From Macrothele yani (taxonomy: Eukaryota; Arthropoda; Arachnida; Araneae; Macrothelidae), in assembly GCA_039090855.1 (NCBI GenBank), contig CM077001.1, forward strand, positions 121,663,922 to 121,727,921: a stretch of DNA of 64,000 bases, written 5' to 3'. The notes under the pieces were generated by a model, which was given only the letters and a program-made list of their open reading frames with translations, was not told the DNA's origin and searched no databases. The position numbers were made by a program, and so were the translations under genes. Below are positions 11,307-21,119 of this stretch, piece by piece; position 1 is the stretch's first letter; each line of letters opens with the position of its first letter.

Positions 11307-11584
11307 CTTCCGGTGAAAGATTTCCGCAGACAATGACTATCTTGAACCGTTTCAGAGTCGGATCAGTTTGTTCCGTTCGTTGACTCTTCCGGTTTAGTGA
11401 AAGAGTTTACGTTCATTCTCGAATCTTACTGAATACAAATTAATTTAGTGCTTAGATTTGATTAAATCCCCAAACTGTTTCATTATATAGATACACCGTA
11501 TTTAAATACTCCCAATATCGAAAAAATAGGAAACACTTCCGGACCGGAGTATTTTGGATAACGGAAATACTTGGAGCCACCCTG

Positions 11585-12022
11585 AGCCGTGGATGGCTTA
11601 TTGGTTAGGGAGTCAGACTATCGATGCAAGGTCCTCAGGTTCGAGCCTGGGCTGATATTTCAGAGATGGTGTGATTTACTAAAAATCGCTGAATATTCGC
11701 CGTGCATCGGATGAGCACGTTAAGTGACAACCCCAGGCTGGACCCACTGGTTAAATGGGTATCCTTTCCTATGCCCCCCCCCCCCCACCCTGAAATTCTC
11801 TCACCCCTCTGTGTGCAACATCGTACTTGTACGATGGCGCCATCTACTGTACTCAAATCTCACTACAAACTGTTCTGTCAAAGTCGCTAGACTTGCTCTC
11901 ATTCCTTCCGTTTCTGTGTCCTGCTCAAAAGGCGATCTCGCTGTATGTGGCTGGGACCTAAACTCTACTCACTGCGGACGGAAGTCCTACAAGAAAATGA
12001 CAAATACTGTGGCTAAGGATTC
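11585..12022 (+). mobile_element. 438-bp tRNA-headed SINE, distinct family
   Basis: Flanked by a perfect 13-bp repeat TGGAGCCACCCTG (11572-11584 and 12023-12035). The head has GCCGTGGATGGCTTATTGG and a B-box-like CAGGTTCGAGCC, and shares ATTCGCCGTGCATCGGATG and GCACGTTAAG with SINE-B. The remaining roughly 300 bp are unrelated to SINE-B. A C13 run lies near 11777. There is no poly(A) tail; the 3' end reads ACTGTGGCTAAGGATTC. The apparent ORFs across it are fortuitous. Confidence 0.8.
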
Positions 12023-12035
12023 TGGAGCCACCCTG

Positions 12036-13730
12036 TACTCTTTTGAAGCCTAAAAGTGCTCTGACTCATCGCTAAGAATTTGGTCCCTACGACCTGGGTG
12101 CTCGCGGCATGGAACGAGTTGAAGTTTGACAGTTTTTATTCTACGGCGGCTGTTCCAAAAGAAAATTAAACTAAAAAAATTAAGGTCATTAAACTCAAAA
12201 ATCTCTTACAACAAAACAAATCAAAGAAAAAAAAAAAAAAACGACAACAGAGATACTCTGATTACATTACCTCTCTGTCTCTCATCTGGATAAACGTTTC
12301 CAGCCCATTCAAAGTGATGATGTGCCTCTCTTTTTCAGACTAGCGAAGCTACCTGACAAAGCTGGGTTTTGACCTGCCGAATGCTGTTTTTATTTCATTT
12401 TTTTTATTTTGGCGAATAGGAAGTTTTACTGTTTTTTTTGTTTTGTTTTTAATCACATATTTCAGGTGTTAACAAGCAACGCAAGCGGAAACACAGGTGG
12501 CCTCAGAACATTTGCAGAAGAAGCAAAAGCATGAAGTGATAACGACTACAGCGTGTAATCAATTTATCGTCGCCAATTAGCATGGAAATTGTCCCATAAT
12601 TTGCGATGCTTCATACTTTAGATCAGCTGAAGTTCATTAAGAAGGCACGGTATAAGCAAAAAAAAAAAAAAAAAGGAAAGGAAAGAAGGAGGAAAGGATT
12701 TTAATTCAGTGCGCCCAATTAATGTCATACGCAGAGTGTCGAAATTTTATTTTTGGAGGATGGATTATGAAGAATGACTTAATGAATATTCAAGACAAGA
12801 TGTTTTCTTTGACGGAAAGAAAAAGAGGGGAGGGGGAAGAAGAAAGAAAAAATATTGCAACATGTTTTGATTCCAACCCCTTCTAGAACCTCATTCCTCA
12901 AAAAAGTTTCTGACAGGCGAGCAGTTAAGCGGTGATAAAGAAGAATTAGAACTGCAAACTTGCGGAACGAAATACACAAAGGCCTCCAATACTTAAATCC
13001 ACTTAATTGTGAAAACGCACCTGTCAACAGAGCGTCCGAAATGAAGGAAGACATCAAAGTCCGCTTTTTTCTGCATGAAGTTATAAAAACAAAAGAAATA
13101 ATAACCATGAAAAAGTCATCTGCTTTTGAAATTGAATATCGCGAATGTAATAATAACCACTGGCAGGTGTTGAGTAATTTTTTGTAGGAGATCGGCCAAA
13201 AGAATATGGACCTGTTTTCTCTCATATATCAGGACGCGAAATAGTCCAGGAAAACATTGTGAATGTTTGGCCGTTCATCGGATGGTCATAGTTCTTTACT
13301 GTCACGGGTTTTCAGCCTTGAGAGAGTTGAGAAGGCTGCTTATTATAACATTCTTTTTCTTTCATCTGAATGTTTACATGTGTCACAGAAAAGTTTTCAA
13401 AAGAAACCGCTCCTTTATGAAGAAGCAGATGCATTTTCGCAGTTTGTTGTCCTTTGCGACCTTCGAGGTCGCGACGTAGGCACCTAAATCCCCCCCTTTT
13501 TTTTTTCCTGCTTTATTTGAGAAAAAATAGGTAATGACTTTTAATTTCTTCCTTATTTCGCACACGAGCAAAGGAATAACTGGTTCCCGAAGTCAGAACT
13601 CAATACAAAAGAAACAAAGACTAAGACAGAGCCAGGCAGAGGAGCTTCTATCAGGTACCCACAAAAGTATTTGCCGTTTTCGGAGACTGAGACAAAGTAC
13701 AACACATACGTACTAGAAAAGCAATTTACT
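12036..13730. other. AT-rich stretch without recognisable gene
   Basis: Contains poly-A/poly-T runs (12225, 12660) and several short open frames (for example 12779-13225 minus) that show no motif or similarity I recognise. No terminal repeats found. Unassigned. Confidence 0.5.
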
Positions 13731-13731
13731 C

Positions 13732-13785
13732 ATCAAAATCATTTCCATGGGCATCAACAACGTTCTGCCAACGTGTTAACGACTT
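13732..13785 (-). pseudogene. mariner transposase C-terminal tip
   Basis: The minus strand reads TRWQNVVDAHGNDFDE and then a stop, matching the usual end of mariner transposases (RW..V....GNYF). Only about 17 codons survive, next to the Tc1 end at 13795. Confidence 0.4.
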
Positions 13786-13794
13786 ATATACGTA

Positions 13795-14004
13795 CACTAT
13801 ATTGACAAAAGTCACCGGACACTTATTCAAAAGCAAATGAACGTCTCCGCTGCGTTGTTAAGATGCGCAGTACAGCTGCAAACGGTATAAAAACAAGCCT
13901 GCAGCTGACCGCGATCGTATCGCACTGTGAGGTTGAGTGAGAATGTCACGGCGGCAGAGAACTGACTTTGAGAAAGGAAAGATTGTTGGCGAAAATAGAA
14001 GATG
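13795..14004 (+). mobile_element. Tc1-like element, 5' end only
   Basis: After TA (13793-13794) the sequence CACTATATTGACAAAAGTCA is a Tc1-type TIR. Downstream, ATG at 13943 starts MSRRQRTDFEKGKIVGENRR, the beginning of a Tc1 transposase, and ends at a stop within about 20 codons. The rest of the element is missing. Confidence 0.7.
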
Positions 14005-14495
14005 AATATTTAATGAGTTCCTAAAAGTACTTTTTTTTTTTCGACAAATACTGCTGCTCTAGCATTCCAAAAATGTCTTCTCCCCTATCAGTGGTGTAAT
14101 GTAGCTGCTGTACTAGGTTCGTGAGTGTATTGACAGCCCCCGGAGTGCTGGGGGCCTCACGGCAAAGAGGGCCTCTCGCCTCAGCAGAAGGATTTTTCAA
14201 AAATTTTGGGGGAACTTCATATGAAACTGGTTAAGTAGCCAGGAAGTTTTGAATGAAGTAGTAAAAATAAAAGCAGTTTTTTTTTTTTTTTTCGGTAAAT
14301 AAACAAAATCTTCAAGAAATAATCTTCGCTTTAGTTTATAAAAACTAGGTGACGGAAAAACAGCATTCCAGAAAACTTGAGGCCCCTTTTCACAGTCATA
14401 GCAATAGTTCTTATACATCTATATTAACAAAAGAATGTGAATAAAATATTAGTTGAATATATGAAATTTTATATCAATGAGAATAAGACGTTTTA
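14005..14495. other. unassigned, with a hAT-like GC patch
   Basis: Poly-T runs at 14030 and 14278. Around 14138-14185 lies a GC-rich patch (CCCCCGGAGTGCTGGGGGCC) resembling hAT-type element ends elsewhere in the window, but no partner end was identified. Confidence 0.4.
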
Positions 14496-14628
14496 CACAG
14501 TCGAGTCACATTATTGTGACCACCTCCTACTTTTGACGTCAACAGCGCGTAGCCAATGAATGAAGGCACGTGTCGTGAGCTGGCTTGGAAGGTATATAAG
14601 ATGTGCTGTAGGTATCCTACAAAAATCA

Positions 14629-14931
14629 GGGCCGCGGGTGACCTAGTGGGCAACGTTCGTGACTGCCGCGGAAAAGACCTCAGGTTCGATCCCAGCCAGG
14701 TACGAACGCTCGATCCACTAAATATCCGCCGTGCGTCGGATGGGCACGTTAAGCCGTCGGACCCCGGGTACTGGCTCCCCAGTAATAAATAAAGCCGTCT
14801 TCCTCCCCCTTTCTACTTCGCTTCCGTGTCACTCTCCTATCAGGCACTCTAGTCCAAATCTCCTGGCTTCCTATTTCTAAGAGTTGTTTAAGACCTGGGG
14901 TCAGACACTCCATTCCTAAAATCCCCTACTC
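14629..14931 (+). mobile_element. SINE-B (tRNA-headed)
   Basis: Head GGGCCGCGGGTGACCTAGTG, B-box-like CAGGTTCGATCCCAG, then TAAATATCCGCCGTGCG, GGTACTGGCTCCCC, TAATAAATAAA, the TTCCTCCCCCTTTCTAC block and the 3' module GTTGTTTAAGACCTGGGG followed by TCAGACACTCC. The 3' end is immediately followed by the SINE-A target. Family members end in GATCT-like repeats rather than poly(A). Confidence 0.8.
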
Positions 14932-14943
14932 ATGATCATTTTC

Positions 14944-15172
14944 GCATCCCCGGTGGCACAGTGGTCTAAGCGATGGCCTCTGATCATTCGTCCGAAAGGG
15001 GTCCGGGTTCGAATCCCGGTGAGGCATGGATGTTGTGTTTGTCTTACGGCACTGGCTCTCTCTCTTCCCTGGAACCAGTGACCCTAAATTAGGGACGGGC
15101 GACTGCTTATAGCCCATTGAGTGGCTCACGGTGGTCGCTAAACCTCCAATCAAAAAAAAAAAGGAAAAAAAA
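14944..15172 (+). mobile_element. SINE-A, full length, 12-bp target duplication
   Basis: Slightly degenerate head GCATCCCCGGTGGCACAG, B-box intact, normal body, A-rich tail. ATGATCATTTTC is repeated exactly at 14932-14943 and 15173-15184. It lies between SINE-B and the continuation of the Tc1 5' region. Confidence 0.92.
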
Positions 15173-15308
15173 ATGATCATTTTCTGAAAACATGTCACTC
15201 GTTGCTGCCATGGATAAAAGGAGCGATTTATCAGATTTGCAAGACGGGATGATTAATGATTATCGGGACAAGGGCGGCAGTATTTCTGAACCAGCGCAGT
15301 TTGTGAAC

Positions 15309-15454
15309 TGACATAAGTTTGTCCGCGACGGACATCGAAACCGTGTCCCCCTCACTCCGGAGTAAGTCGCTCTCCCAACTGAGCTACGCGGACAGAATGT
15401 CTCGCTCCAGATTTGTCGTCTTAACACATATCTTCCCCGTTGTAGTACACCCCA
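15309..15454 (-). mobile_element. solo LTR of the TRIM-like family
   Basis: In minus orientation: a type-II upstream part containing AAGACGACAAATCTGGAGC; then a tRNA-like module with acceptor-stem halves GTCCGCG and CGCGGAC, D-arm GCTCAGTTGGGAGAGC, arm CTTACTCCGGAGTGAG and TTTCGATG; then a tail AAACTTATGTCA. This is the most complete tRNA fold among the type-II LTRs. No matching 4-bp TSD and the LTR start is altered (TGGGGTG), so the outer limits are approximate. Confidence 0.65.
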
Positions 15455-15843
15455 GTAGAAAAAAAAAAAAATGACTATTTACTATCGCAAAAGAGTAGAA
15501 AAGGACTTATGAACTTTGTTCCAAGAATACAAAGGAAGTTTCAGTAAATAATTCATGATTATTGCTGGTTTCTCGAACAACGGAAAACTAAAGTTAAGAG
15601 AAGTTGAAAAGAATGTTAAAATCAATTCTTATACTCTATTACCAAAGTAGCGTTTTAACTCCTTTATTTAAAGAGGAAATACCATTTCTTTGTTCACTAA
15701 GCCTTCAAATAGTAGAACTCCATCAGGATAAGACTACCAGTCATACATCCAAATGTACCACTCTGTTTCTTGAACAAATGAAAATAAAGGAGACGAGAAT
15801 CAAGTCTATACCTTTATTTTATTTATTTATTTATTTTTTTTTT
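15455..15843. other. unassigned AT-rich DNA
   Basis: No recognised gene. It ends in a (TTTA)n/poly-T tract directly before SINE-B. The open frame at 15604-15861 shows no motif. Confidence 0.5.
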
Positions 15844-16397
15844 GGGCCGCTGGTAGCTTAGTGGTCAACGTTCATGACTGCCACGGAGATGACCTCGGGT
15901 TCGATCCTAGCCAGGTACGAATGCTCGAACCACTAAATATCCGCCTGCGTCGGATGGGCACGTTAAACCGTCGGGCCTCGGGTACTGGCATCCCGGTAAT
16001 AAATAAGGACGTCTTCTTCCCCCTTTCTACCTCGCTTCCGTGTCCCTTTCCTATTGGGCACTCCAGCCCAACTCTCCTAGCTTCCTATTTCTAAGGGTTG
16101 TTTAAGACCTGCGATGGGCAGCCCCGGTGGCGCAGTGGTCTAAGGCGCTGGCCGCTGATCATTCGTCCGTAAGGGGACCGGGTTCGAATTCCGGTCAGGC
16201 ATGGATGTTGTGTTTGTCTTACGGCACTGGCTCTCTCCCTTCCGTGGAACCAGTGACCCTAAATTAGGGACGAGCGACTGCTTATAGCCCATTGAGTTGC
16301 TCACGGTGGTCGTTAAACCTCCAAAAAAAAAAAAAAAAAAAAAAAGACCTGCGATGAGACACTCCTTTCCTAAAATCCTGTACATCTGATCTGATCT
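15844..16397 (+). mobile_element. SINE-B interrupted by a SINE-A
   Basis: Head GGGCCGCTGGTAGCTTAGTG and body as in other SINE-B copies up to TTTAAGACCTGCGATG (16116). The sequence resumes at 16344 with the same AAGACCTGCGATG, then AGACACTCC and a CATCTGATCTGATCT tail. GTCTATACCTTT lies on both sides (15804-15815 and 16398-16409), consistent with a TSD that includes the upstream (TTTA)n tract. Confidence 0.88.
16117..16343 (+). mobile_element. SINE-A nested in SINE-B, 13-bp target duplication
   Basis: Head CAGCCCCGGTGGCGCAG, B-box GGGTTCGAATTCC, typical body and a long uninterrupted poly(A). AAGACCTGCGATG is repeated at 16104-16116 and 16344-16356, both copies being SINE-B sequence. This proves SINE-A activity after SINE-B insertion. 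Confidence 0.94.
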
Positions 16398-16409
16398 GTC
16401 TATACCTTT

Positions 16410-16750
16410 TGGTCATATTCCTTCAAAGTACCCTGATGTGTCACAAATGTACAATTGTACCTTCGGATTCCTAAAAAGAGCGCTTTCTAAACGCAGACCT
16501 GAAACAATGATTGGACTGTAGAAAGCAGTGGATGAAGAGTGGAATAAAATACCACTACCAATTTTAGGGAATGCCCTGTTATTTTGAAAATCTAGATGTA
16601 GGTTCATATCCAGAGAAAGGGCTATCAGAAAAAACATTTAAAAAGGAAATAATTTTATTTTAAACATTAATTATGTAGCAGGAAAATCGTTCTAAAAATG
16701 TGTGAACATCACGTTGGAGCGAGATGTTCACACGTTTTCTTCCTTTTTAG
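16410..16750. other. unassigned
   Basis: No supported feature. The short minus-strand frame at 16413-16637 has no recognisable motif. Confidence 0.4.
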
Positions 16751-16754
16751 CGTG

Positions 16755-16850
16755 ACCTAACTTCCATTGTGTAACGGATATCATGCTCGAACGGAAATCG
16801 AGAGATGCGGGTTCGATTTCTGTTCCAGGGCGATGCAATTTGCAGTGGTA
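16755..16850 (+). mobile_element. SINE-E tRNA-like head
   Basis: GTGTAACGGATATCATGCTC followed by GGAAATCGAGAGATGCGGG and TTCGATTTCTGTTCCAG resembles a tRNA head with A- and B-box spacing. The same head occurs at 23930 (plus) and 38325 (minus). No TSD resolved. Confidence 0.55.
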
Positions 16851-17074
16851 CCGATATTATGTTTCATAGTGAATAGCAAACTAGTGCAATTCATATTCAC
16901 GATTGCTGCATGAATATGTGAATTCACGGAAAATTCCTGAAAATAACGTACAATAAAGTTGCCAGGTAAATCCGTATTTTTAACAAAAATTCAGTTTTAA
17001 AAAGTTTTTATTTCTAATAACGGAAACATTCAGTATTTTGATAGATTTTATGCAGACACTAATTCACTAAATAG

Positions 17075-17170
17075 ACAAAGTCATCGCTCTTTCCACGTTT
17101 TTCTTTAATTAGCACACAGCAACCGAAAAATTGTATTTCGACACCGCTAGGATCGAACCCCATATCACTC
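17075..17170 (-). mobile_element. SINE-F fragment, inverted
   Basis: Minus-strand copy of the SINE-F 3' module (ACGTGGAAAGAGCGATGAC, then TTTGTCTATTTA) joined to a tRNA-like head whose B-box appears as GGATCGAACCCC on the plus strand near 17151. It faces the plus-strand copy at 17405, making an inverted pair. Confidence 0.5.
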
Positions 17171-17404
17171 GATAACTAATAAAAGAAAAAGAAAAACGTG
17201 GAAAGAACGATGACTTTGTCTATTTACATTGTCACCACGTATTTGGAAGATTTTTACCATTTCTCTCGCCCATTGGATTTATTAGTTATAATTAAATAGC
17301 TTGTGCCGTTAAGCCCCACCAGATGGAGACGTCTCAGTTGCTGGGCCCATCCCTACGGATTTGTGAAGTCAGACGCTGACAGATAAACACACATAGCGCC
17401 GTGG

Positions 17405-17590
17405 ATTGTTTGCACCGTAGCGTAAAGCGAACGCACTCGGCTAGTTATCGAGTGATCTGGGATTCGATCCCAGAGGTGTCCGGAAAACAATTTTCCAGTT
17501 GCTGTGTGTTAATTAAAGAAAAACGTGGAAAGGGCGATGACTTTGTCTATTTACATTGTTTCCACGTATTTGGAAGATTTTCACCCCCAA
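17405..17590 (+). mobile_element. SINE-F, tRNA-headed
   Basis: Head with AACGCACTCGGCTAGTTATC and B-box-like GGGATTCGATCCC, then GTTGCTGTGTGTTAATTAA, ACGTGGAAAGGGCGATGAC and CACGTATTTGGAAGATTTTC. The same order occurs at 40375-40512. Confidence 0.6.
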
Positions 17591-17842
17591 TTCCGTTTTG
17601 TGTGTGTTTGTTTTTTCAGAAATGTCAGTTTCGGGTTTTCCCGTTTTCATATAGAAATCTCACTCGCACACAGTGCAGGTACTTCCTGTTTTCCGTAGCA
17701 TCTAACCCGAATTTTTTGTGTAGGGGCATTTTAATTCCTCTTGATGGAAATTTATCCTGCTTTGCCAAGTAAAAATTTAAATGTCAAGAAAAACGATGAA
17801 AAAATCTGTTTTATCGGTGTATACTCATATAGTAAACAAGCA

Positions 17843-17874
17843 AGCTTTCACCACAAAGCGTGTGGCTTCGTCAG
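17843..17874 (-). ncRNA. hammerhead-ribozyme-like core (minus copy)
   Basis: Minus strand: CTGACGA, then AG, CCACA-CGCTT-TGTGG as a perfect five-pair stem II, then T and GAAAGC. The hammerhead core is CUGAUGA, stem II, GAAA, so this copy has one core substitution (CUGACGA). Stems I and III could not be established by eye. Confidence 0.4.
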
Positions 17875-17970
17875 ACAGGATTACCGGCTAAAGCAAACTT
17901 AGAGTTTGCTTTAGACGGTAATCCTGCCTGACGAACCAAACTTGAGGTTTGCTTTAGCCGGTAATACTGC

Positions 17971-18002
17971 CTGATGAAGCCACACGTTTTGTAGTGAAAG
18001 CT
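17971..18002 (+). ncRNA. hammerhead-ribozyme-like core (plus copy)
   Basis: CTGATGA (intact core), then AG, CCACA-CGTTT-TGTAG as stem II with one mismatched pair, then T and GAAAGC. It complements the minus copy: here the core is intact and the stem is weakened. Activity is unproven. Confidence 0.4.
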
Positions 18003-18062
18003 TGCTTGTTTACTATATGAGTACACACCGATAAAACGGAATTTTTCATCGTTTTTCTTGTC

Positions 18063-18529
18063 GTTTCTACTGTATCTACCCATCGTTTGTTAACAATTTA
18101 AATGTTTTAATTCATGTACAGATAGATGCACTTATTACTCGTTTGTAAAGAATGAAGGTATCTTATCTGAAATGCACAGTGCTTTTCCTTGTACTTTGTA
18201 TTTAGCATTATTAGTACTCATATCTTAAAAAACTTTTATAGCCGTTGATATTGCTGCTACAAAACAGTGTTCCTCCTGTTAATGCGATTTTAATTAATAT
18301 TTCACCAAGGTAAAAAGGAAAGGTACAAATAAAGTATTCTGAAGTATAGAAATTACGTGGTGCACTTAAGAATAGCTAAAGAAATTCTGAAATTCACGAG
18401 CAACTTTCCGTGATACCTTTCGTGAATTAACGAAGCATATTTGCCATACAATCTTTCCCATGAAGTGACGGAAAGAAATTTGAATTTCAAGGATATTTCG
18501 TACCACCGGAAGATTCTGAATTTTCAGAA
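18063..18529. other. unassigned AT-rich DNA
   Basis: No gene or repeat boundary that I can support. Confidence 0.5.
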
Positions 18530-19090
18530 ACCTTCCAGCACTTCCTTTCTTATAAAGACGTTAAATTCCCGTTTTTATTATGTGTAAATCGAAAATTCTG
18601 AATTTTCATAAACCTTTCCGCAATTCTTTTTTCTGATTATGACGGTAAATTTCCCGTTTTTATGATGTGTAAATCGGAAAATTCTGAATTTTCAGAAACC
18701 TTTCCGCACTTCCTTTCTTATAAAGACGTTAAATTCGAGTTTTTATGATGTGTAAATGGAAAATTCAAAATTTTCAGAAACCTTTCCGCAATTTCCTTTC
18801 TTATAATGACGGTAAATTTCCGTTTCTATGATGTGTAAATGGAAAATTCTGAATTTTCATAAACCTTTCCGCTCTTCCTTTCTTATAAAGACGTTAAATT
18901 CCCGTTTTTATGATGTGTAAATGGAAAATTCTGAATTTTCAGAAACCTTTCCGCAATTCCTTTTTTATAATGACGGTAAATTTCCGTTTTTATGATGTGT
19001 AATGGAAAAATTCTGAATATTCCCTTAACACATCATAAAAACGGATATTTACCATCATTATAAGAAAGGAATTACGAAAAACTCCGTTCT
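18530..19090. repeat. 83-bp tandem array with two alternating unit types
   Basis: CCTTTCCGC recurs at about 18613, 18699, 18781, 18864 and 18946 (spacing 82-86). Units alternate between TATAAAGACGTTAAATTC and TATAATGACGGTAAATTT forms, implying a 165-bp dimeric higher-order unit. At 19020-19085 an inverted partial unit (AACACATCATAAAAACGGA) closes the array. Confidence 0.85.
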
Positions 19091-19750
19091 CACTTTTTCC
19101 GTATCGATATGACGAAAACATTCCGGTATGAGAGATTCCCGAGAACACTGAGGTTTGATTAACTGTTAAACTTCAATCGTCTGTCAAAGGAACTGATTTT
19201 GAAGTTCTGTGGTGAGATCGGATATTGTGGATAGCACATCGCATGAATTTTGGTTATTATGGCACAGAATATTTCTTCTCCTCTCCCCATTTTGTACAAC
19301 AGCCATTACACTGTATATTGTGTTACCGTAAGAAACCGGATATTTAAATTACTGTACAAGTGAATGTACGATGTCTGTGTAATCAGTCTGTGGAATGCTT
19401 AATCCAAAAGCTGTTATAGCTATCAAGAGTAAATTTTATACTTTAGAAGTTTTGTGAAATAATGCTATAAGACAGTACATTTCACCATTTCGTAAAGATA
19501 ATTGAAAGCGTTGTCAGTCAAGAAAAAAATAAAAAAAATCAAGTTCCAAAACATTCTTTTGTTCGAAATATCAAGTTGAACAAAAATACTTAATTTGTGA
19601 TAAGTTTTCCTAGAGAAAAAATAAAATGATTACAAAGGTACGCAAAAAAATAATAAGCTCCAACAGAAGATAAAATGACTAAATCACTCGTATTAATGAA
19701 AAAAAAAAATTATCATCGTGAGATTAGTTTTACCTTAAATGTGAGTGCAG

Positions 19751-19850
19751 CGCCTAAGACTTTCTGGCTTAGTGGTTAAGATGCGCGGCTTGTTTAGACC
19801 CAATCCACCCGAGTTCAATCACCGCCACCGGCACGAATGGATTCTCTGGA
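19751..19850 (+). mobile_element. SINE-D tRNA-like head, first copy
   Basis: A-box-like TGGCTTAGTGGTTAAGATGC and B-box-like GAGTTCAATCACC, followed by AAGTGCTGAAATATTCAGCG. It was duplicated together with the 445-bp unit. Related reverse copy at 57185-57290. Confidence 0.6.
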
Positions 19851-20195
19851 CTAAGTGCTGAAATATTCAGCGGCTTCGATTTTGCGAAATTTCCCTGTTA
19901 ATACGGAAACCTTGAAAAGGATTTTTCTGAAATAAACGGAATTACTAACTACGGAAAATCTGTGAAAATACGGAAGTTAAAAAACAAGTTCCAAAACATT
20001 CTGTTGTTCGAAATATCAAGTTGAACAAAAATACTTAATTTGTGATAAGTTTTCCTAGAGAAAAAATAAAATGACTACAAAGGTATGCAAAAAAATAATA
20101 AGCTCGAAAAGAAGATAAAATGACTAAATCACTCGTATTAATGAAAAAAAAAATATATCATCGCGAGATTAGTTTTACCTTAAATGCGTGTGCAG

Positions 20196-20295
20196 CGCCT
20201 AAGACTTTCTGGCTTAGTGGTTAAGATGCGCAGCTTGTTTAGACCCAATCCACCCGAGTTCAATCACCGCCACAGGCGCGAATGGATTCTCTGGA
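20196..20295 (+). mobile_element. SINE-D tRNA-like head, second copy
   Basis: Same sequence as at 19751 with few substitutions (GCGCAGCTTG for GCGCGGCTTG; CACAGGCG for CACCGGCA). It arose by the tandem duplication rather than by an independent insertion. Confidence 0.6.
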
Positions 20296-20616
20296 CTAAG
20301 TGCTGAAATACTCAGCGGCTTCGATTATGCGAAATTTCCCTGTAAATACGGAAACCTTGAAAAGGATTTTTCTGAAATAAACGGAATTACTAACTACGGA
20401 AAATCTGTGAAAATACGGAAGTTAAAAAACAAAACGAAAAAAAAAACGGGAACTTTTAAAATCGGAAATTTCGTTAAAAGACGGACACTTACCGGCAAAT
20501 TTGTCGCACGTTAAATTTTCCGTGAATTCACACTCTTTATTTTTTACAGTGTACGAACAGAATATTTTCCGAAGAGTTTTCTTGGGAAAAGTTCGTGACA
20601 CATAGGTGCTGGCTAC

Positions 20617-20684
20617 ATCTTCCAGTTCTATTTCATCTGTTCGGTCATGGTTGGTGACGAACAGATGAAATAGAACTGGAAGAT
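20617..20684. repeat. perfect 27-bp inverted repeat, 14-bp loop
   Basis: ATCTTCCAGTTCTATTTCAT followed by CTGTTCG at 20617-20643 is exactly complementary to 20658-20684. A stable hairpin; no associated gene. Poly-A follows at 20717. Confidence 0.85.
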
Positions 20685-21119
20685 ATAGAACCGGATCATC
20701 GTCTTTTCAAATGACAAAAAAAAAAAAAAAAAAAAAAAAGAAGTAACGAAAAAAGTAAGCAAAGTGTTTTCCATTTGTGCTTAGTGGTTTGAGTGACTGC
20801 GCAAAATCTCCATCAAATGGTCGAGAAATGTTCAGACTTCGGAACCTTCTCAACCCTTAGAAGGAAAAAAAATGAGGCACCACACGAGAGGCATTCTCGT
20901 TTCCGCTGCGTGTGTTCGACGAGTAACTATACTAGGGTGATAGAATCGTTTCATGACTTTTCGGCACTTTTTAGTTTTAATGTAACATAGTGACATTGAA
21001 GAATGTCTTCATGCGTTTGAGGGAGAAACGTTTATCGTTCTCTTAGGACCCGGTAAGCTGTCCTCTGTCATTGTGTTGCAATCAAAAGTGAAAGAAACGG
21101 ATAATGTATTTATGGGTGT

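Larger units (their letters stand above)
14496..15308 (+). mobile_element. Tc1-like element 5' end with nested SINE-B and SINE-A
   Basis: TA at 14494 is followed by CACAGTCGAGTCACATTATT, a Tc1-type TIR. The element resumes after two SINE insertions: 15192-15308 translates as MSLVAAMDKRSDLSDLQDG then MINDYRDKGGSIS, the N-terminal helix-turn-helix start of a Tc1 transposase. It stops at a TGA just where a tRNA-bearing LTR (15309) begins. The catalytic domain is absent. Confidence 0.7.
17784..18062. repeat. long palindrome with hammerhead-like cores
   Basis: Arms 17784-17902 and 17945-18062 are near-perfect reverse complements (about 118 bp each). The roughly 42-bp centre contains a third partial copy (GGTAATCCTGCCTGACGAA). 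The arms contain CTGATGAAGCCACACG, then GTGAAAGC. PLE insertions are known for inverted terminal repeats carrying hammerhead ribozymes, which makes a PLE terminal origin plausible. No coding sequence. Confidence 0.75.
19540..20430. repeat. 445-bp tandem duplication carrying SINE-D
   Basis: Units 19540-19984 and 19985-20430 both start CAAGTTCCAAAACATTCT and end GTGAAAATACGGAAGTTAA. Both include a tRNA-like SINE-D head. They differ at only a few positions (for example ATTCAGCGG against CTCAGCGG), so this duplication is fairly recent. Confidence 0.9.
16918..20531. mobile_element. candidate 3.6-kb inverted-repeat element
   Basis: GTGAATTCACGGAAAATT at 16918 is followed by AATAACGTACAATAAAGTTG. 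The reverse complement of 20475-20531 reads GTGAATTCACGGAAAATTTA and then AACGTGCGACAAATTTGCCG. The two ends therefore match over about 50 bp in inverted orientation. A third copy of this end lies at 57125-57180. The interior holds a palindrome, tandem repeats and tRNA-like heads but no transposase. TSD unresolved. Confidence 0.35.

Noticed and set aside
12779..13225. 148-codon minus-strand frame
   Set aside because: No recognisable domain, low-complexity start and AT-rich surroundings; length is within chance for this window.
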